Positions 44,420 through 52,769 of a stretch of DNA of 64,000 nucleotides are shown piece after piece; position 1 is the stretch's first letter, and each line of letters begins with the position of its first letter. Source of the DNA: Sphingomonas lacusdianchii (GTDB taxonomy: Bacteria > Pseudomonadota > Alphaproteobacteria > Sphingomonadales > Sphingomonadaceae); NCBI RefSeq assembly GCF_022664395.1, contig NZ_JAKRET010000006.1, positions 209,091 to 273,090 of the forward strand. The letters are read 5' to 3'. Made by a program: the position numbers and the translations under genes. Under the pieces are notes generated by a model. The model did no database searches. It saw nothing but the letters and a program-made list of their open reading frames with translations, and was not told the DNA's origin.

Positions 44420-45463
44420 ATGTTCCACGTCTACATCCTGAAATGCTCGGACGGCACCTACTATACCGGCCACACCGACGACCTCGACCGCCGCATCGCC
44501 GAGCATCAATCGGGTGCGATCCCCGGCTACACCGCCGATCGCCTGCCGATCGAACTGATGTGGAGCGAAACCTTCCAGAGCCGCACCGAAGCGCTGGAGC
44601 GTGAAGCGCAGGTCAAGGACTGGTCGAAGAAGAAGAAGGAAGGGCTGTTCCGCGGCGACTGGTCGACCGTGTCCACGGCGGCGAGTTCCCGACAGACGCA
44701 CCTCGACAAGCTCGATGCTGCTCGAACCGAACGGGGGGGCATTGAGTCCCGCCAACCCGTCATCGTCCTCGTCCGCCCCCAGCTCGGCCAGAATATCGGC
44801 AAGGCCGCGCGGGCGATGCTCAACTTCGGCCTTACCGAGATGCGCCTCGTCGCCCCGCGCGACGGCTGGCCCAATCCCGAAGCCGGCCCCGCCGCCAGCG
44901 GCGCCGACAGCGTCCTGCGCGACGCCACCGTCTATGACAGCGTCGCCGATGCCGTCGCCGATTGCGCCCATGTCTACGCCACCACTGTCCGCAAGCGCGG
45001 CATCACCAAGCCGGTCGCGACGCCCGAAGCCGCCGCACAGGCGATCCGTGCCGAGGCCGGTCGCTCGGCGATCCTGTTCGGCCCCGAACGCTCCGGCCTC
45101 GAAACCGACGACGTGGCCCTCGCCCGCACCATCCTGACCGTGCCGATCAACCCCGAATTCAGCTCGCTCAACCTCGCGCAGGCGGTGATCCTCGTCGCCT
45201 ATGAATGGTCGAAGGGGCAGGATCTCGCCAGCCCGCCGGTCGTCGACCTAGGCGAACCCGCCCCGCATGAGGAGCTGGAGGGCATGATCGGCCAGCTCGA
45301 CGACATGCTGGAGGCGGCACGCTTCTTCTTCCCGCCCGAACGCGCCGCCACCTCGCGCCGGACGCTGCGCACGCTGCTGACCAAGCCCGGCTGGACGTCG
45401 CAGGAAGTGCGTACCATGCGCGGCGTGCTCTCAGCGCTTGACGGGGCGAAGCGGCGGCGCTGA
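44420..45463 (+). CDS. GIY-YIG nuclease domain fused to TrmJ-like tRNA/rRNA methyltransferase
   Basis: One 347-residue open frame. Residues 1-~82 are a small GIY-YIG (UPF0213/YhbQ-like) domain: VYILKCSDGTYYTG, DRRIAEH, and the metal-binding Glu in EALEREAQVKDW. Residues ~108-347 are a complete SPOUT methyltransferase of the TrmJ/TrmH class, with VRPQLGQNIGKAARAM, LFGPERSGL and SLNLAQAV; TrmJ makes 2'-O-methyl at tRNA position 32. The linker (~85-107) is encoded by the right cassette repeat. The methyltransferase part has no ATG/GTG/TTG of its own at its normal N-terminus (ATT 44740 is the nearest), so it is either translated as the fusion or from a rare start. Confidence 0.87.
   Translation: MFHVYILKCSDGTYYTGHTDDLDRRIAEHQSGAIPGYTADRLPIELMWSETFQSRTEALEREAQVKDWSKKKKEGLFRGDWSTVSTAASSRQTHLDKLDAARTERGGIESRQPVIVLVRPQLGQNIGKAARAMLNFGLTEMRLVAPRDGWPNPEAGPAASGADSVLRDATVYDSVADAVADCAHVYATTVRKRGITKPVATPEAAAQAIRAEAGRSAILFGPERSGLETDDVALARTILTVPINPEFSSLNLAQAVILVAYEWSKGQDLASPPVVDLGEPAPHEELEGMIGQLDDMLEAARFFFPPERAATSRRTLRTLLTKPGWTSQEVRTMRGVLSALDGAKRRR
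44685..44736. repeat. Inverted flank of the GIY-YIG cassette, right copy
   Basis: Reverse-complementary partner of 44286-44337 (45 of 52 bases). It lies inside the coding frame, between the GIY-YIG and methyltransferase domains, and is read through as the linker. This suggests a repeat-bounded insertion directly in front of trmJ. Confidence 0.88.
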
Positions 45464-45529
45464 GCATGATTGAACGGCGGCGCGGACCGCGATAGCCTCG
45501 CGCGTCCGCCCCGTCCGAAAGAACCCCGC

Positions 45530-46543
45530 ATGCGCTTCAAATCCCTCGCCCTTTTCGCCGCCGCGCTGATCGTGACACCGTTGTCGGCGACCCCCGCCCA
45601 GACCCCCGAGCCGGCATGGCAGGCGGCGGCCACGCTGAAGCGCGGCGTCAACATCATCGGCTATGACCCACTGTGGCGCGACCCGGCCAAGGCGCGGTTC
45701 CAGACCAAGCATTTCGCGATCATCGAGCAGGGCGGCTTCGATTTCGTCCGCGTCGTGCTGCAGGCGTTCGAGGATATGGACGCGCAGAACCGGCTGAACC
45801 CACTATGGCTGGCAACGCTCGACCGGGTGGTGAAGGAAGCGACTGCCGCCGGCCTGACCGTCATCCTCGACGAACATGACTTTAATCGCTGTTCGGCGGC
45901 GCCCGATGCCTGCGAGCCGAAGCTGATCGCCTTCTGGCAGCAGATCGGCGAACGCTATCGGAGCGCGCCGAACACCGTGCTCTTCGAACTGCTCAACGAG
46001 CCGCACGCGCCCCTCGACGCCGCGCGGTGGAATGCGATGCTCGCCAAACTGATCCCGATCGTGCGCGCGACCAATCCGAACCGGACGCTCGTCATCGGCC
46101 CGACCCGCTGGAACAATCTCGAGGAACTGCCGACGCTCGACCTGCCCAAGGACGACCGGAACATCATCGTGACGTTCCATTCCTACGAACCCTTCCGCTT
46201 CACCCATCAGGGCGCGCCATGGGCCGAGGATATGGCGAAGGTCAGCGGCGTTCCCTTCACCGCCGCCGACGAAGCGCGGATCAAGGCCGATTACGACAAG
46301 GTGGCTTCGTGGTCGAAGGCGAACAACCGCCCGATCCTGCTCGGCGAATTCGGCGCCTATGACAAGAGCGGCATCCCGATGGAGGCCCGCGTCCGTTACA
46401 CCTCGGCCGTCCGCCGCGAGGCGGAAGCGCATGGCTTCCCCTGGGCCTATTGGCAGTTCGACAGCGATTTCGTGGTGTACGACATCGACAAAGGCCAATG
46501 GGTCGAACCGATCCGGCAGGCGCTGGCGCCGAAGGGGAAGTAG
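45530..46543 (+). CDS. GH5 endoglucanase-type glycosidase, secreted
   Basis: A 337-residue GH5 (cellulase family) protein with a signal peptide ending TPAQ. LLNEPHAPL holds the acid/base Glu, ILLGEFGAYD the nucleophile Glu, and RGVNIIGYDPLW and DEHDFNRC match the barrel core. It should cut beta-1,4-glucans or related beta-glycans outside the cytoplasm. No carbohydrate-binding module. ATG 45530 is the start before the signal peptide. It stands alone after trmJ; a 618-bp repeat-filled gap follows. Confidence 0.9.
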   Translation: MRFKSLALFAAALIVTPLSATPAQTPEPAWQAAATLKRGVNIIGYDPLWRDPAKARFQTKHFAIIEQGGFDFVRVVLQAFEDMDAQNRLNPLWLATLDRVVKEATAAGLTVILDEHDFNRCSAAPDACEPKLIAFWQQIGERYRSAPNTVLFELLNEPHAPLDAARWNAMLAKLIPIVRATNPNRTLVIGPTRWNNLEELPTLDLPKDDRNIIVTFHSYEPFRFTHQGAPWAEDMAKVSGVPFTAADEARIKADYDKVASWSKANNRPILLGEFGAYDKSGIPMEARVRYTSAVRREAEAHGFPWAYWQFDSDFVVYDIDKGQWVEPIRQALAPKGK

Positions 46544-46693
46544 GCGAGCGATCCGTTGCCCGGGCTTGACCGGGGGCCCCGCCTTTACTGCCGCTACGAA
46601 GACGAAGCGCCCCCCCGGGTTCGAGGCAAACCTCCGCGGAACGCTACTGCACCCTATTCCCGTAAAGGTGACACCTCTGCAAAAGCTCTTCTC

Positions 46694-46782
46694 GTACCCC
46701 GGCGCATGCCGGGGCCCAGTTGGGGGACGTCGATAAGCTACGGAAAACCTTCCCAACTGGACCCCGGCCTTCGCCGGGGTAC
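46694..46782. repeat. Dispersed palindromic repeat, GTACCCCGG family, copy 2
   Basis: An 89-bp imperfect inverted repeat with the same ends (GTACCCCGGC / GCCGGGGTAC) and inner pair (CCCAGTTGGGG / CCCAACTGG) as the element at 17409-17498. It lies in the 46544-47161 gap. The bases before it (46544-46693) contain a GC-rich CCCGGGCTTGACCGGGGGCC hairpin and no recognisable gene. Confidence 0.85.
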
Positions 46783-46908
46783 CGGAGTTTTCAGGTGATT
46801 GAGCGATTGTCGCAAAGGTCTCGCCTTCGCGGCGGTACGGCACGGGCGCGGCGTGTCGCACAAGCCTGCCTCAAGGCCGATCGACATTCAGCGACGATCT
46901 TGAATGTT

Positions 46909-47004
46909 CGTCATTCCCGCGCAGGCGGGAATCCATAACCGCCGACGATTCGGCTGGATTCGCGACGCTGGCGCCTATGGACTCCCGCCTCTGCGGGAGT
47001 GACG
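46909..47004. repeat. Dispersed repeat of the CGTCATTCCCGCGCAGGCGGG family
   Basis: A 96-bp inverted repeat: CGTCATTCCCGC with GCAGGCGGGAATC at the left and ACTCCCGCCTCTGCGGGAGT followed by GACG at the right. A diverged relative (CGTCATCCCAGCGCAGGCTG) is at 51425. The remaining gap up to the halogenase start at 47162 holds only its promoter region. Confidence 0.82.
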
Positions 47005-47161
47005 ATAGCAGATAGAGCAGTCGTCCCCCGTACGGAGAATGGCATGTCGATCGATCTAGTCCGGGGCGAGGCTGCCCGACCGCACTCGATTGCAGTCCGA
47101 CCCAACCCGCACTAAACCTCCCCCAGAACCGTGGCAAACGCGGACCGATGGAGAGTGCAGC

Positions 47162-48667
47162 GTGGACCAACCGCAATCGGCAATTCGCTCGATCCTGATC
47201 GTCGGTGGCGGCACGGCGGGATGGATGAGCGCGGCGGCACTGGCACATGCGCTCGGCAAACGCTGCGCGATCACGCTGATCGAATCGGACGAGATCGGCA
47301 CGGTCGGCGTCGGGGAGGCGACGATCCCGCCGATCAAGCTGTTCAACGACACGCTCGGCATCGACGAAGCTCAATTCCTGCGCGAGACGAAGGGCAGTTT
47401 CAAACTCGGCATCGAATTCGTCGACTGGGCACGGCGGGGGCATCGCTATTTCCACCCGTTCGGTACCTTCGGCAAACCGTTCGATCTGGTCGCGGTGCAT
47501 CAGCATTGGCTGGCGGCGCGGGCCGCCGGGTCGCCCGTCCCGCTCGACGACCTGTCGATGGCATGGGGCGCGGCGAAGCATGGCCGGTTCGCACGGCCGA
47601 TGGCCGATCCGCGCAGCGTCGCCTCGACCTTCGACTATGCCTATCATTTCGATGCCGGCCTCTACGCCGCGTTCCTGCGCCGCTATGCCGAGGCACGCGG
47701 CGTCGTCCGGGTCGAGGGCAAGGTCGCCGACGCCGCGCTAGCGGGGGACAGCGGCAACGTCGCGTCCGTCACGCTGCACGACGGGCGCACCCTCGCCGCC
47801 GATCTGTTCATCGACTGTTCGGGATTTCGCGGGCTGCTGATCGAAGGCGCGCTGGCGACCGGCTATGACGACTGGACCCACTGGCTGCCCTGCGACCGCG
47901 CGGTGGCGGTGCCGTGCGAAACCGGTGGCGACGGCCTGACGCCCTATACCCGGTCGACCGCGCGCGCGGCGGGCTGGCAATGGCGCATCCCGCTGCAGCA
48001 TCGCACCGGAAATGGCTATGTCTATTGCAGCCGCCATCTGTCCGACGACGAAGCAGCGACCATGCTGTTGGCGAACCTCGATGGGAAGGCGCTGGCCGAC
48101 CCGCGCTTCCTGCGCTTCACCACCGGACGGCGGCGGCGCTTCTGGAACCGCAACGTCGTCGCGATCGGCCTGTCGAGCGGGTTCATGGAACCGCTCGAAT
48201 CGACCAGCATCCACCTGATCCAGACCGGCATCGCCAAGCTGCTCGCCTATTTCCCGACGCGCGATTTCGACCCGCTGCTGATCGACGAATATAATCGCGT
48301 CGCGATCACCGAATATGAACGCATCCGCGACTTCCTGATCCTGCATTACAAGCTGACCGCGCGCGACGATGCGCCGTTGTGGCGCGACTGCGCGGACATG
48401 GCGGTGCCCGATACGGTCGCGCTGAAGATCGCGCATTTCCGGCATGGCGGGCGTCTCGTCGCGCGTGACATGGATCTGTTCGGGCCGCCCAGCTGGCTGG
48501 CGGTGCATATCGGCCAGCTGAACGATCCGGTGTCGCTCGACCCGTTGCTCGACACCACCAACAGCGCCGGCTTCGTCGATCGTCTATCCGGTGCGATCGA
48601 GGCGATGGCGCGGTCGATGCCGATGCATGCGGCATTTCTGCAACAGATCGGCGCAACGACGCTTTAG
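47162..48667 (+). CDS. Flavin-dependent tryptophan-halogenase family protein
   Basis: A 501-residue FAD enzyme. It has the FAD motif [26 protein letters not shown], the conserved Lys in [11 protein letters not shown] that matches the catalytic Lys of PrnA/RebH, and the halogenase WxWxIP motif as [24 protein letters not shown] is typical too. GTG 47162 has GGAGAG seven bases upstream. No biosynthetic cluster, no flavin reductase and no tryptophan genes are nearby; instead it is followed by a TonB receptor, a pairing common in Caulobacter, Xanthomonas and sphingomonads. The role may be in sugar-locus physiology; substrate unknown. Confidence 0.92.
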   Translation: MDQPQSAIRSILIVGGGTAGWMSAAALAHALGKRCAITLIESDEIGTVGVGEATIPPIKLFNDTLGIDEAQFLRETKGSFKLGIEFVDWARRGHRYFHPFGTFGKPFDLVAVHQHWLAARAAGSPVPLDDLSMAWGAAKHGRFARPMADPRSVASTFDYAYHFDAGLYAAFLRRYAEARGVVRVEGKVADAALAGDSGNVASVTLHDGRTLAADLFIDCSGFRGLLIEGALATGYDDWTHWLPCDRAVAVPCETGGDGLTPYTRSTARAAGWQWRIPLQHRTGNGYVYCSRHLSDDEAATMLLANLDGKALADPRFLRFTTGRRRRFWNRNVVAIGLSSGFMEPLESTSIHLIQTGIAKLLAYFPTRDFDPLLIDEYNRVAITEYERIRDFLILHYKLTARDDAPLWRDCADMAVPDTVALKIAHFRHGGRLVARDMDLFGPPSWLAVHIGQLNDPVSLDPLLDTTNSAGFVDRLSGAIEAMARSMPMHAAFLQQIGATTL

Positions 48668-48701
48668 TCCCAGATCGTTAATACAATCCTTTGCATTACC
48701 G

Positions 48702-48718
48702 CTTGCAAACGATTGCGG
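48702..48718. promoter_or_regulatory. LacI-type operator candidate upstream of the TonB receptor
   Basis: CTTGCAAACGATTGCGG, whose reverse complement CCGCAATCGTTTGCAAG matches CCGCAATCGATTGTTGT at 56292-56308 over the first 13 bases with one difference. LacI/GalR-family operators have a central CG and this spacing. It lies 55 bp before the receptor start. Confidence 0.6.
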
Positions 48719-48773
48719 CAGGTATATGTAGCAGCCATAGGCCCCGTCAGGGAGGCCGTTCAGGAGGGTTGCC

Positions 48774-51338
48774 ATGAAATTGCCGGTTCTGCTTGCGTGC
48801 TCGTCGCCGATTGCCCTGTTGGTCGCATCGCCGGCCATCGCCCAGGTCGGCGCGCCCCAGGCGCAGACGACCAGCGAAGCCCCCGGCGCGATCCCCGATC
48901 CGGCCGAGGCGACCGACGAAATCGTCGTCACTGCCAGCAGCGGCGAACGCTCGCGCTTCCGCAGCTCGATCTCGGTCACGCAGCTCAGCAACGACGCGAT
49001 CACCAATTTCACGCCGCGTTCCGAAGCCGAAGTGCTGCGCAACATCCCCGGCCTGCAGCCCAGCGACACCGCCGGCCCGGGCGGTAACGCCAATATCGGC
49101 GTGCGCGGCATTCCGGTGTCGACCGGCGGTTCGGAATATGTGGCGTTGCAGGAAGACGGCCTGCCCACCGTCCTGTTCGGCGACATCAACTTCGGCAACA
49201 ACGACTACTGGCTGCGCTTCGACCAGAATGTGCAGCGCGTCGAAGCGGTGCGCGGGGGTTCGGCCTCGACCTTCTCCAGCCAGGCGCCGGGCGCAGTCAT
49301 CAACTATCTGAGCAAGACCGGCGACAAGGCCGGGGGCCAGGTCGCCTATTCGAACGGCATCGGTTTCCGCGAGCATCGCGTCGATTTCGACTATGGCGCG
49401 CCGATCAACAACACGCTGCGCTTCCATGTCGGCGGCTATGCCCGCAACGGCGGCGGCCTGACCAACGAACGCTTCAACATTCTGCGCGGCTATCAGATCA
49501 AGGCGAACATCACCAAGGATCTGCCCGACGGCCGCGGCTTCGTCCGCCTGTATTTCAAGCGGCTCGACGAACAGGCGCCGACCAACACCACCACCCCGTC
49601 GATCGCGACGCTGGACGGGAACAAGGTCACCGGCTTCGCCCCGCTGCCGACCTTCGACGGACGCGACGGCTCGTCCTATTCGATCTACAACCGCCGCTTC
49701 CAGTATCTCGACTATGACGGCGGCGGCCTGCGCAGCGCGGAGATCCAGGGCATCCATCCGCGCGTCACCGGTCTGGGCGCACAGTTCCACTACGACCTGA
49801 CCGACAATCTGACGCTCGACAACGTCATCCGCTATCAGTGGATCAGCGGCAATTTCACGACCCAGTTCATCAACGTTACCAATCGGGTGAACACGGTCGC
49901 CGGCGTTTCCTGCGCCGCCGGCTCGGCGGGTGCGAACGGCGTGATCGGGTCGTGCGTCAACGGACAGGTCGTCGGCTCGGTCCGCTATGCCGCCGGTCCG
50001 AACCAGGGGCAGCTCTACACCGGGACCTACATCAACAATAATCCGAACATCAACACGTTGATGAAGAACATGAACAACTTCGCCAACAACCTCGCGTTGA
50101 ACGGCAAGTTCGACCTGGGCGGTGGCAAGGCGACCTTCTCGACCGGCGTGTTCGTGATGAAGCAGAACATCGAGCAGGACTGGCACGTCAACCGCAACTT
50201 CGCCGAGATCAACGGCGAGAATGCGGCGCCGCTCGACCTGTTCTCGACGATCGGCACGCAGTTGACCGCTGCGGGTCAGGCCGGCTTCAACGACAATTGG
50301 GGCAGCTGCTGCGCCCGTCGCGTCGATCTCAGCTACACCGACGTCGCCCCGTTCCTGCAGGTCGGCTATGAAACCGGCGGTCTGAACCTCGACGCCTCGG
50401 TCCGCTACGACAATGTCAGCGGCAAGGGCACGGCACAGGGCGGCGTCGCCGGCCCGACCGTCCGCGCCAGCGACGCGCTGGGATCGGCGCTCCTCCCGTC
50501 GCTGGTCCTCAACCCGACGGTCGAGAATATCGATTACAGCGACAGCTATGTCAGCTGGTCGGTCGGTGCGCTCTACGCCTTCAGCGGCAATACCAGCGCT
50601 TTCGCCCGCGTCAGCCGCGGCGGCCGCTTCAACGCCGATCGCCGCGTCCTGTCGGGCAATTTCAACGCCGACGGCTCGCTCAACGCGCAGGGGCAGCAGA
50701 CCTCGGTCAACTTCCTCAATCAGCAGGAAATCGGCCTGAAGCAGCGCGGCAGCGTGCTGGGCGATGCGTCCTACACCGTCGAAATCACCGGCTTCCGCTC
50801 GACGCTGACCGAAAACAACTACGACTTCACCCGCATCAACAATCCGGCCCCGAACAACGACCCGAACATTTCGAACGGCTATCGCTCGTTCGGCGTCGAG
50901 TTCTCGAGCCGCCTCAACTACGGCAACTTCCACCTCGCCGCCGATGCGACCTATTCGAATTCGAAGATCGTCAGCAGCGCGACGGCGGCCCTGGTCGGCA
51001 ACCGCCCCGGCGGCCTGCCCGAATTCCTCTACGTCATCTCGCCCTCCTATGACGCAGGCGTGGTCGCGTTCGGCGTGAGCGTGAACGGACAGACCAGCAC
51101 GCCCTCGGACGATTTCAACCTCTACACGATCAAGGGCTCGACCTTCGTCAACGGCTTCGTGACCGTGCGCCCGGTCGACCGGATCGAATTGGGGCTGAAC
51201 GTCAACAACCTGTTCGACAAGCTCGGCTTCCGTGGCGGCGGCAACCTGAACCCGGTCCTGTCGTCGACCAGCGCCGTGTTCAACAACACCGCGCTCTATG
51301 GTCGGACCGTCACCGGCTCGATCCGCTACCGTTTCTAA
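48774..51338 (+). CDS. TonB-dependent outer-membrane receptor (likely sucrose/raffinose-type oligosaccharides)
   Basis: An 854-residue receptor with a signal peptide ending AIAQ, TonB-box-like DEIVVTASSG, plug motifs VLRNIPGLQPSD, NIGVRGIP and VEAVRGGSAS, and a barrel ending in the terminal Phe (GSIRYRF). GGAGGG sits six bases before the ATG. It is preceded by a LacI-type operator shared with the opposite-strand raffinose operon, so both should respond to the same sugar. A strong rho-independent terminator follows. Confidence 0.92.
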   Translation: MKLPVLLACSSPIALLVASPAIAQVGAPQAQTTSEAPGAIPDPAEATDEIVVTASSGERSRFRSSISVTQLSNDAITNFTPRSEAEVLRNIPGLQPSDTAGPGGNANIGVRGIPVSTGGSEYVALQEDGLPTVLFGDINFGNNDYWLRFDQNVQRVEAVRGGSASTFSSQAPGAVINYLSKTGDKAGGQVAYSNGIGFREHRVDFDYGAPINNTLRFHVGGYARNGGGLTNERFNILRGYQIKANITKDLPDGRGFVRLYFKRLDEQAPTNTTTPSIATLDGNKVTGFAPLPTFDGRDGSSYSIYNRRFQYLDYDGGGLRSAEIQGIHPRVTGLGAQFHYDLTDNLTLDNVIRYQWISGNFTTQFINVTNRVNTVAGVSCAAGSAGANGVIGSCVNGQVVGSVRYAAGPNQGQLYTGTYINNNPNINTLMKNMNNFANNLALNGKFDLGGGKATFSTGVFVMKQNIEQDWHVNRNFAEINGENAAPLDLFSTIGTQLTAAGQAGFNDNWGSCCARRVDLSYTDVAPFLQVGYETGGLNLDASVRYDNVSGKGTAQGGVAGPTVRASDALGSALLPSLVLNPTVENIDYSDSYVSWSVGALYAFSGNTSAFARVSRGGRFNADRRVLSGNFNADGSLNAQGQQTSVNFLNQQEIGLKQRGSVLGDASYTVEITGFRSTLTENNYDFTRINNPAPNNDPNISNGYRSFGVEFSSRLNYGNFHLAADATYSNSKIVSSATAALVGNRPGGLPEFLYVISPSYDAGVVAFGVSVNGQTSTPSDDFNLYTIKGSTFVNGFVTVRPVDRIELGLNVNNLFDKLGFRGGGNLNPVLSSTSAVFNNTALYGRTVTGSIRYRF

Positions 51339-51356
51339 CCCCCTCCCAAGCCTGAC

Positions 51357-51391
51357 GGGCGGCACGGCTTCGGCCGGGCCGCCCTTTTTTT
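51357..51391 (+). terminator. Rho-independent terminator after the TonB receptor
   Basis: GGGCGGC pairs with GCCGCCC, with an inner CGGC/GCCG around CTTC, followed directly by seven T residues. Strong classic form. Confidence 0.9.
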
Positions 51392-51424
51392 GTGCGCGGC
51401 GTGTGGCGGCCTCCATGCCGCAAA

Positions 51425-51507
51425 CGTCATCCCAGCGCAGGCTGGGATCTCTCAATGACAGCACGGAGCAGGAGCCGCGCGAGGCCCCCGCCTGCGCTGG
51501 GGCGACG
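51425..51507. repeat. Dispersed repeat, CGTCATCCC family member
   Basis: Left arm CGTCATCCCAGCGCAGGC, right arm GCCTGCGCTGGGGCGACG, a diverged copy of the element at 46909-47004. It lies between the two facing terminators of convergent transcription units. Confidence 0.75.
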
Positions 51508-51536
51508 CATTTGGCAAAAGGCCCATAACCGCACAC

Positions 51537-51573
51537 AAAAAAAGGGCGCCGCCGGACCCAACCGGCGACGCCC
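51537..51573 (-). terminator. Rho-independent terminator of the MFS-GH36-GH68 operon
   Basis: Read on the minus strand, GGGCGTCGCCGG pairs with CCGGCGGCGCCC and is followed by seven T residues. It lies 24 bp after the GH68 stop codon. Confidence 0.88.
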
Positions 51574-51597
51574 CACGGCATCCAAAGCCGGACGACC

Positions 51598-52743
51598 TCA
51601 CATCGTCCAGCGCGCCTTGTCCCCGTCGAGCACCAGCCGGAACCACGGCGCCGCCGTCCCCCCGAAATGCTTGCGCCGCGTCGCGCCATCGGCCGGCTCC
51701 ACGCCGTTCAGCCCCACCGAATCGGCAAAGCTGATCACGTCCAGCTCGCCCGTCACCCACCAGCAATAGGCCTGATAGGGTTCGGCCGCCGGATTGCCCG
51801 CGACCAGCCCCGACCCGTTGAGCGGCACCCACGGCCCGGCCATGCTGTCCGCGACCGCGCCGTACAGCCCGGTCGGCGCCCCGGCCCCGTCGACGAACCG
51901 CTTCGCCTGTGTCGACCAGAACAGATAATAGCGTCCGTCGACCAGCACGATATGTGGCCGTTCCAGCTCGCTATTGACCCCGATCGATTCGAGCAGCGGC
52001 GCCGCCAGCCGCCACGGCTGATCGGGCGCGTCGCGCCGCGCGACGCCGATCACCCCGTCATGCACGTCGTCGACCCATCCGGCCGATCCGACGAACAACA
52101 GATATTCGGCGCCGTCGGCGGGATCGCGGAAATAGCCCGGATCGCGAAATCCCTTGATCCGGCCATCGACCGCCTCCGCCTGATCGGCGCGCAGATAGGT
52201 CGCGCCATCGGCGGCGATCGATTCGACCGGCACCGACCAGTCGCCGACCCGGCCATCGGCAAAGCGCCCGACCGACTCGAACAATCGCTGTTCGAACGTC
52301 CGCGCCTGCCCCCGCCGCCCCGATGCGGTGAAATACAGGGTCAGCGTCTCGCCATCCTCGGCCAGCACTGCCGATCCCGACCATTCGCGGCTGCCGGGCG
52401 TGAACCCGTCGGGAAACGCATCGCCATGGTCGCGCCAGCCATCGGCACCATGGCTGGTCAGCCGGATGCGCGCCGCATCGTGCCGGTCGTCGGGATCGGC
52501 GAATTGCGGCGTTAGGAGGAAGAACCACCAGCTGCGATCGTCGACGAACGCGGTGCGGCCATCGGCATAGGCGATCTGCCACATGTCCCAGACGTCGTGC
52601 CCCGGCACCACCGGCGCCAGTTCGTCGAGCGAGAATAGCGGCAGCGCCAGTTCGGGCTGATCGGCGGCCTGCCGCACGGCATCGATGCTCCAATGGGTCG
52701 GCAGCGGCTGATCGGCGGCGGAACGGCGGGCGGGCATGGTCAT
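51598..52743 (-). CDS. GH68 fructosyl hydrolase/transferase (levansucrase-type invertase), no signal peptide
   Basis: A 381-residue five-bladed propeller enzyme. The catalytic triad is visible: nucleophile Asp53 in VWDMWQ, Asp201 in GFRDP and acid/base Glu261 in ELERPH; EWSGSAVL and NGSGLVAGNPAAEPYQAY are further GH68 blocks. It splits sucrose and can transfer fructose to make levan or fructo-oligosaccharides. No signal peptide is visible, so with GH36 upstream it most likely works as a cytoplasmic sucrase on the sucrose left from raffinose. Some Gram-negative GH68 enzymes leave the cell without a signal, so export cannot be ruled out. Last gene of its operon, 26 bp after GH36. Confidence 0.9.
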   Translation of the reverse strand: MTMPARRSAADQPLPTHWSIDAVRQAADQPELALPLFSLDELAPVVPGHDVWDMWQIAYADGRTAFVDDRSWWFFLLTPQFADPDDRHDAARIRLTSHGADGWRDHGDAFPDGFTPGSREWSGSAVLAEDGETLTLYFTASGRRGQARTFEQRLFESVGRFADGRVGDWSVPVESIAADGATYLRADQAEAVDGRIKGFRDPGYFRDPADGAEYLLFVGSAGWVDDVHDGVIGVARRDAPDQPWRLAAPLLESIGVNSELERPHIVLVDGRYYLFWSTQAKRFVDGAGAPTGLYGAVADSMAGPWVPLNGSGLVAGNPAAEPYQAYCWWVTGELDVISFADSVGLNGVEPADGATRRKHFGGTAAPWFRLVLDGDKARWTM

Positions 52744-52769
52744 GGGTAGTGCTCTCGACAGGAAAGGGT

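Noticed and set aside
44286..44736. CRISPR or toxin-antitoxin locus around the GIY-YIG gene
   Set aside because: Only two inverted, not direct, repeat copies and no Cas, toxin or antitoxin gene.
46544..47161. A hidden gene in the 618-bp gap before the halogenase
   Set aside because: Frames there are interrupted or run through palindromic repeats; no start with ribosome site and no protein-like sequence seen.
47162..48667. A halogenated natural-product biosynthetic cluster
   Set aside because: No NRPS, PKS, flavin reductase or tryptophan genes nearby; neighbours are sugar-use genes.
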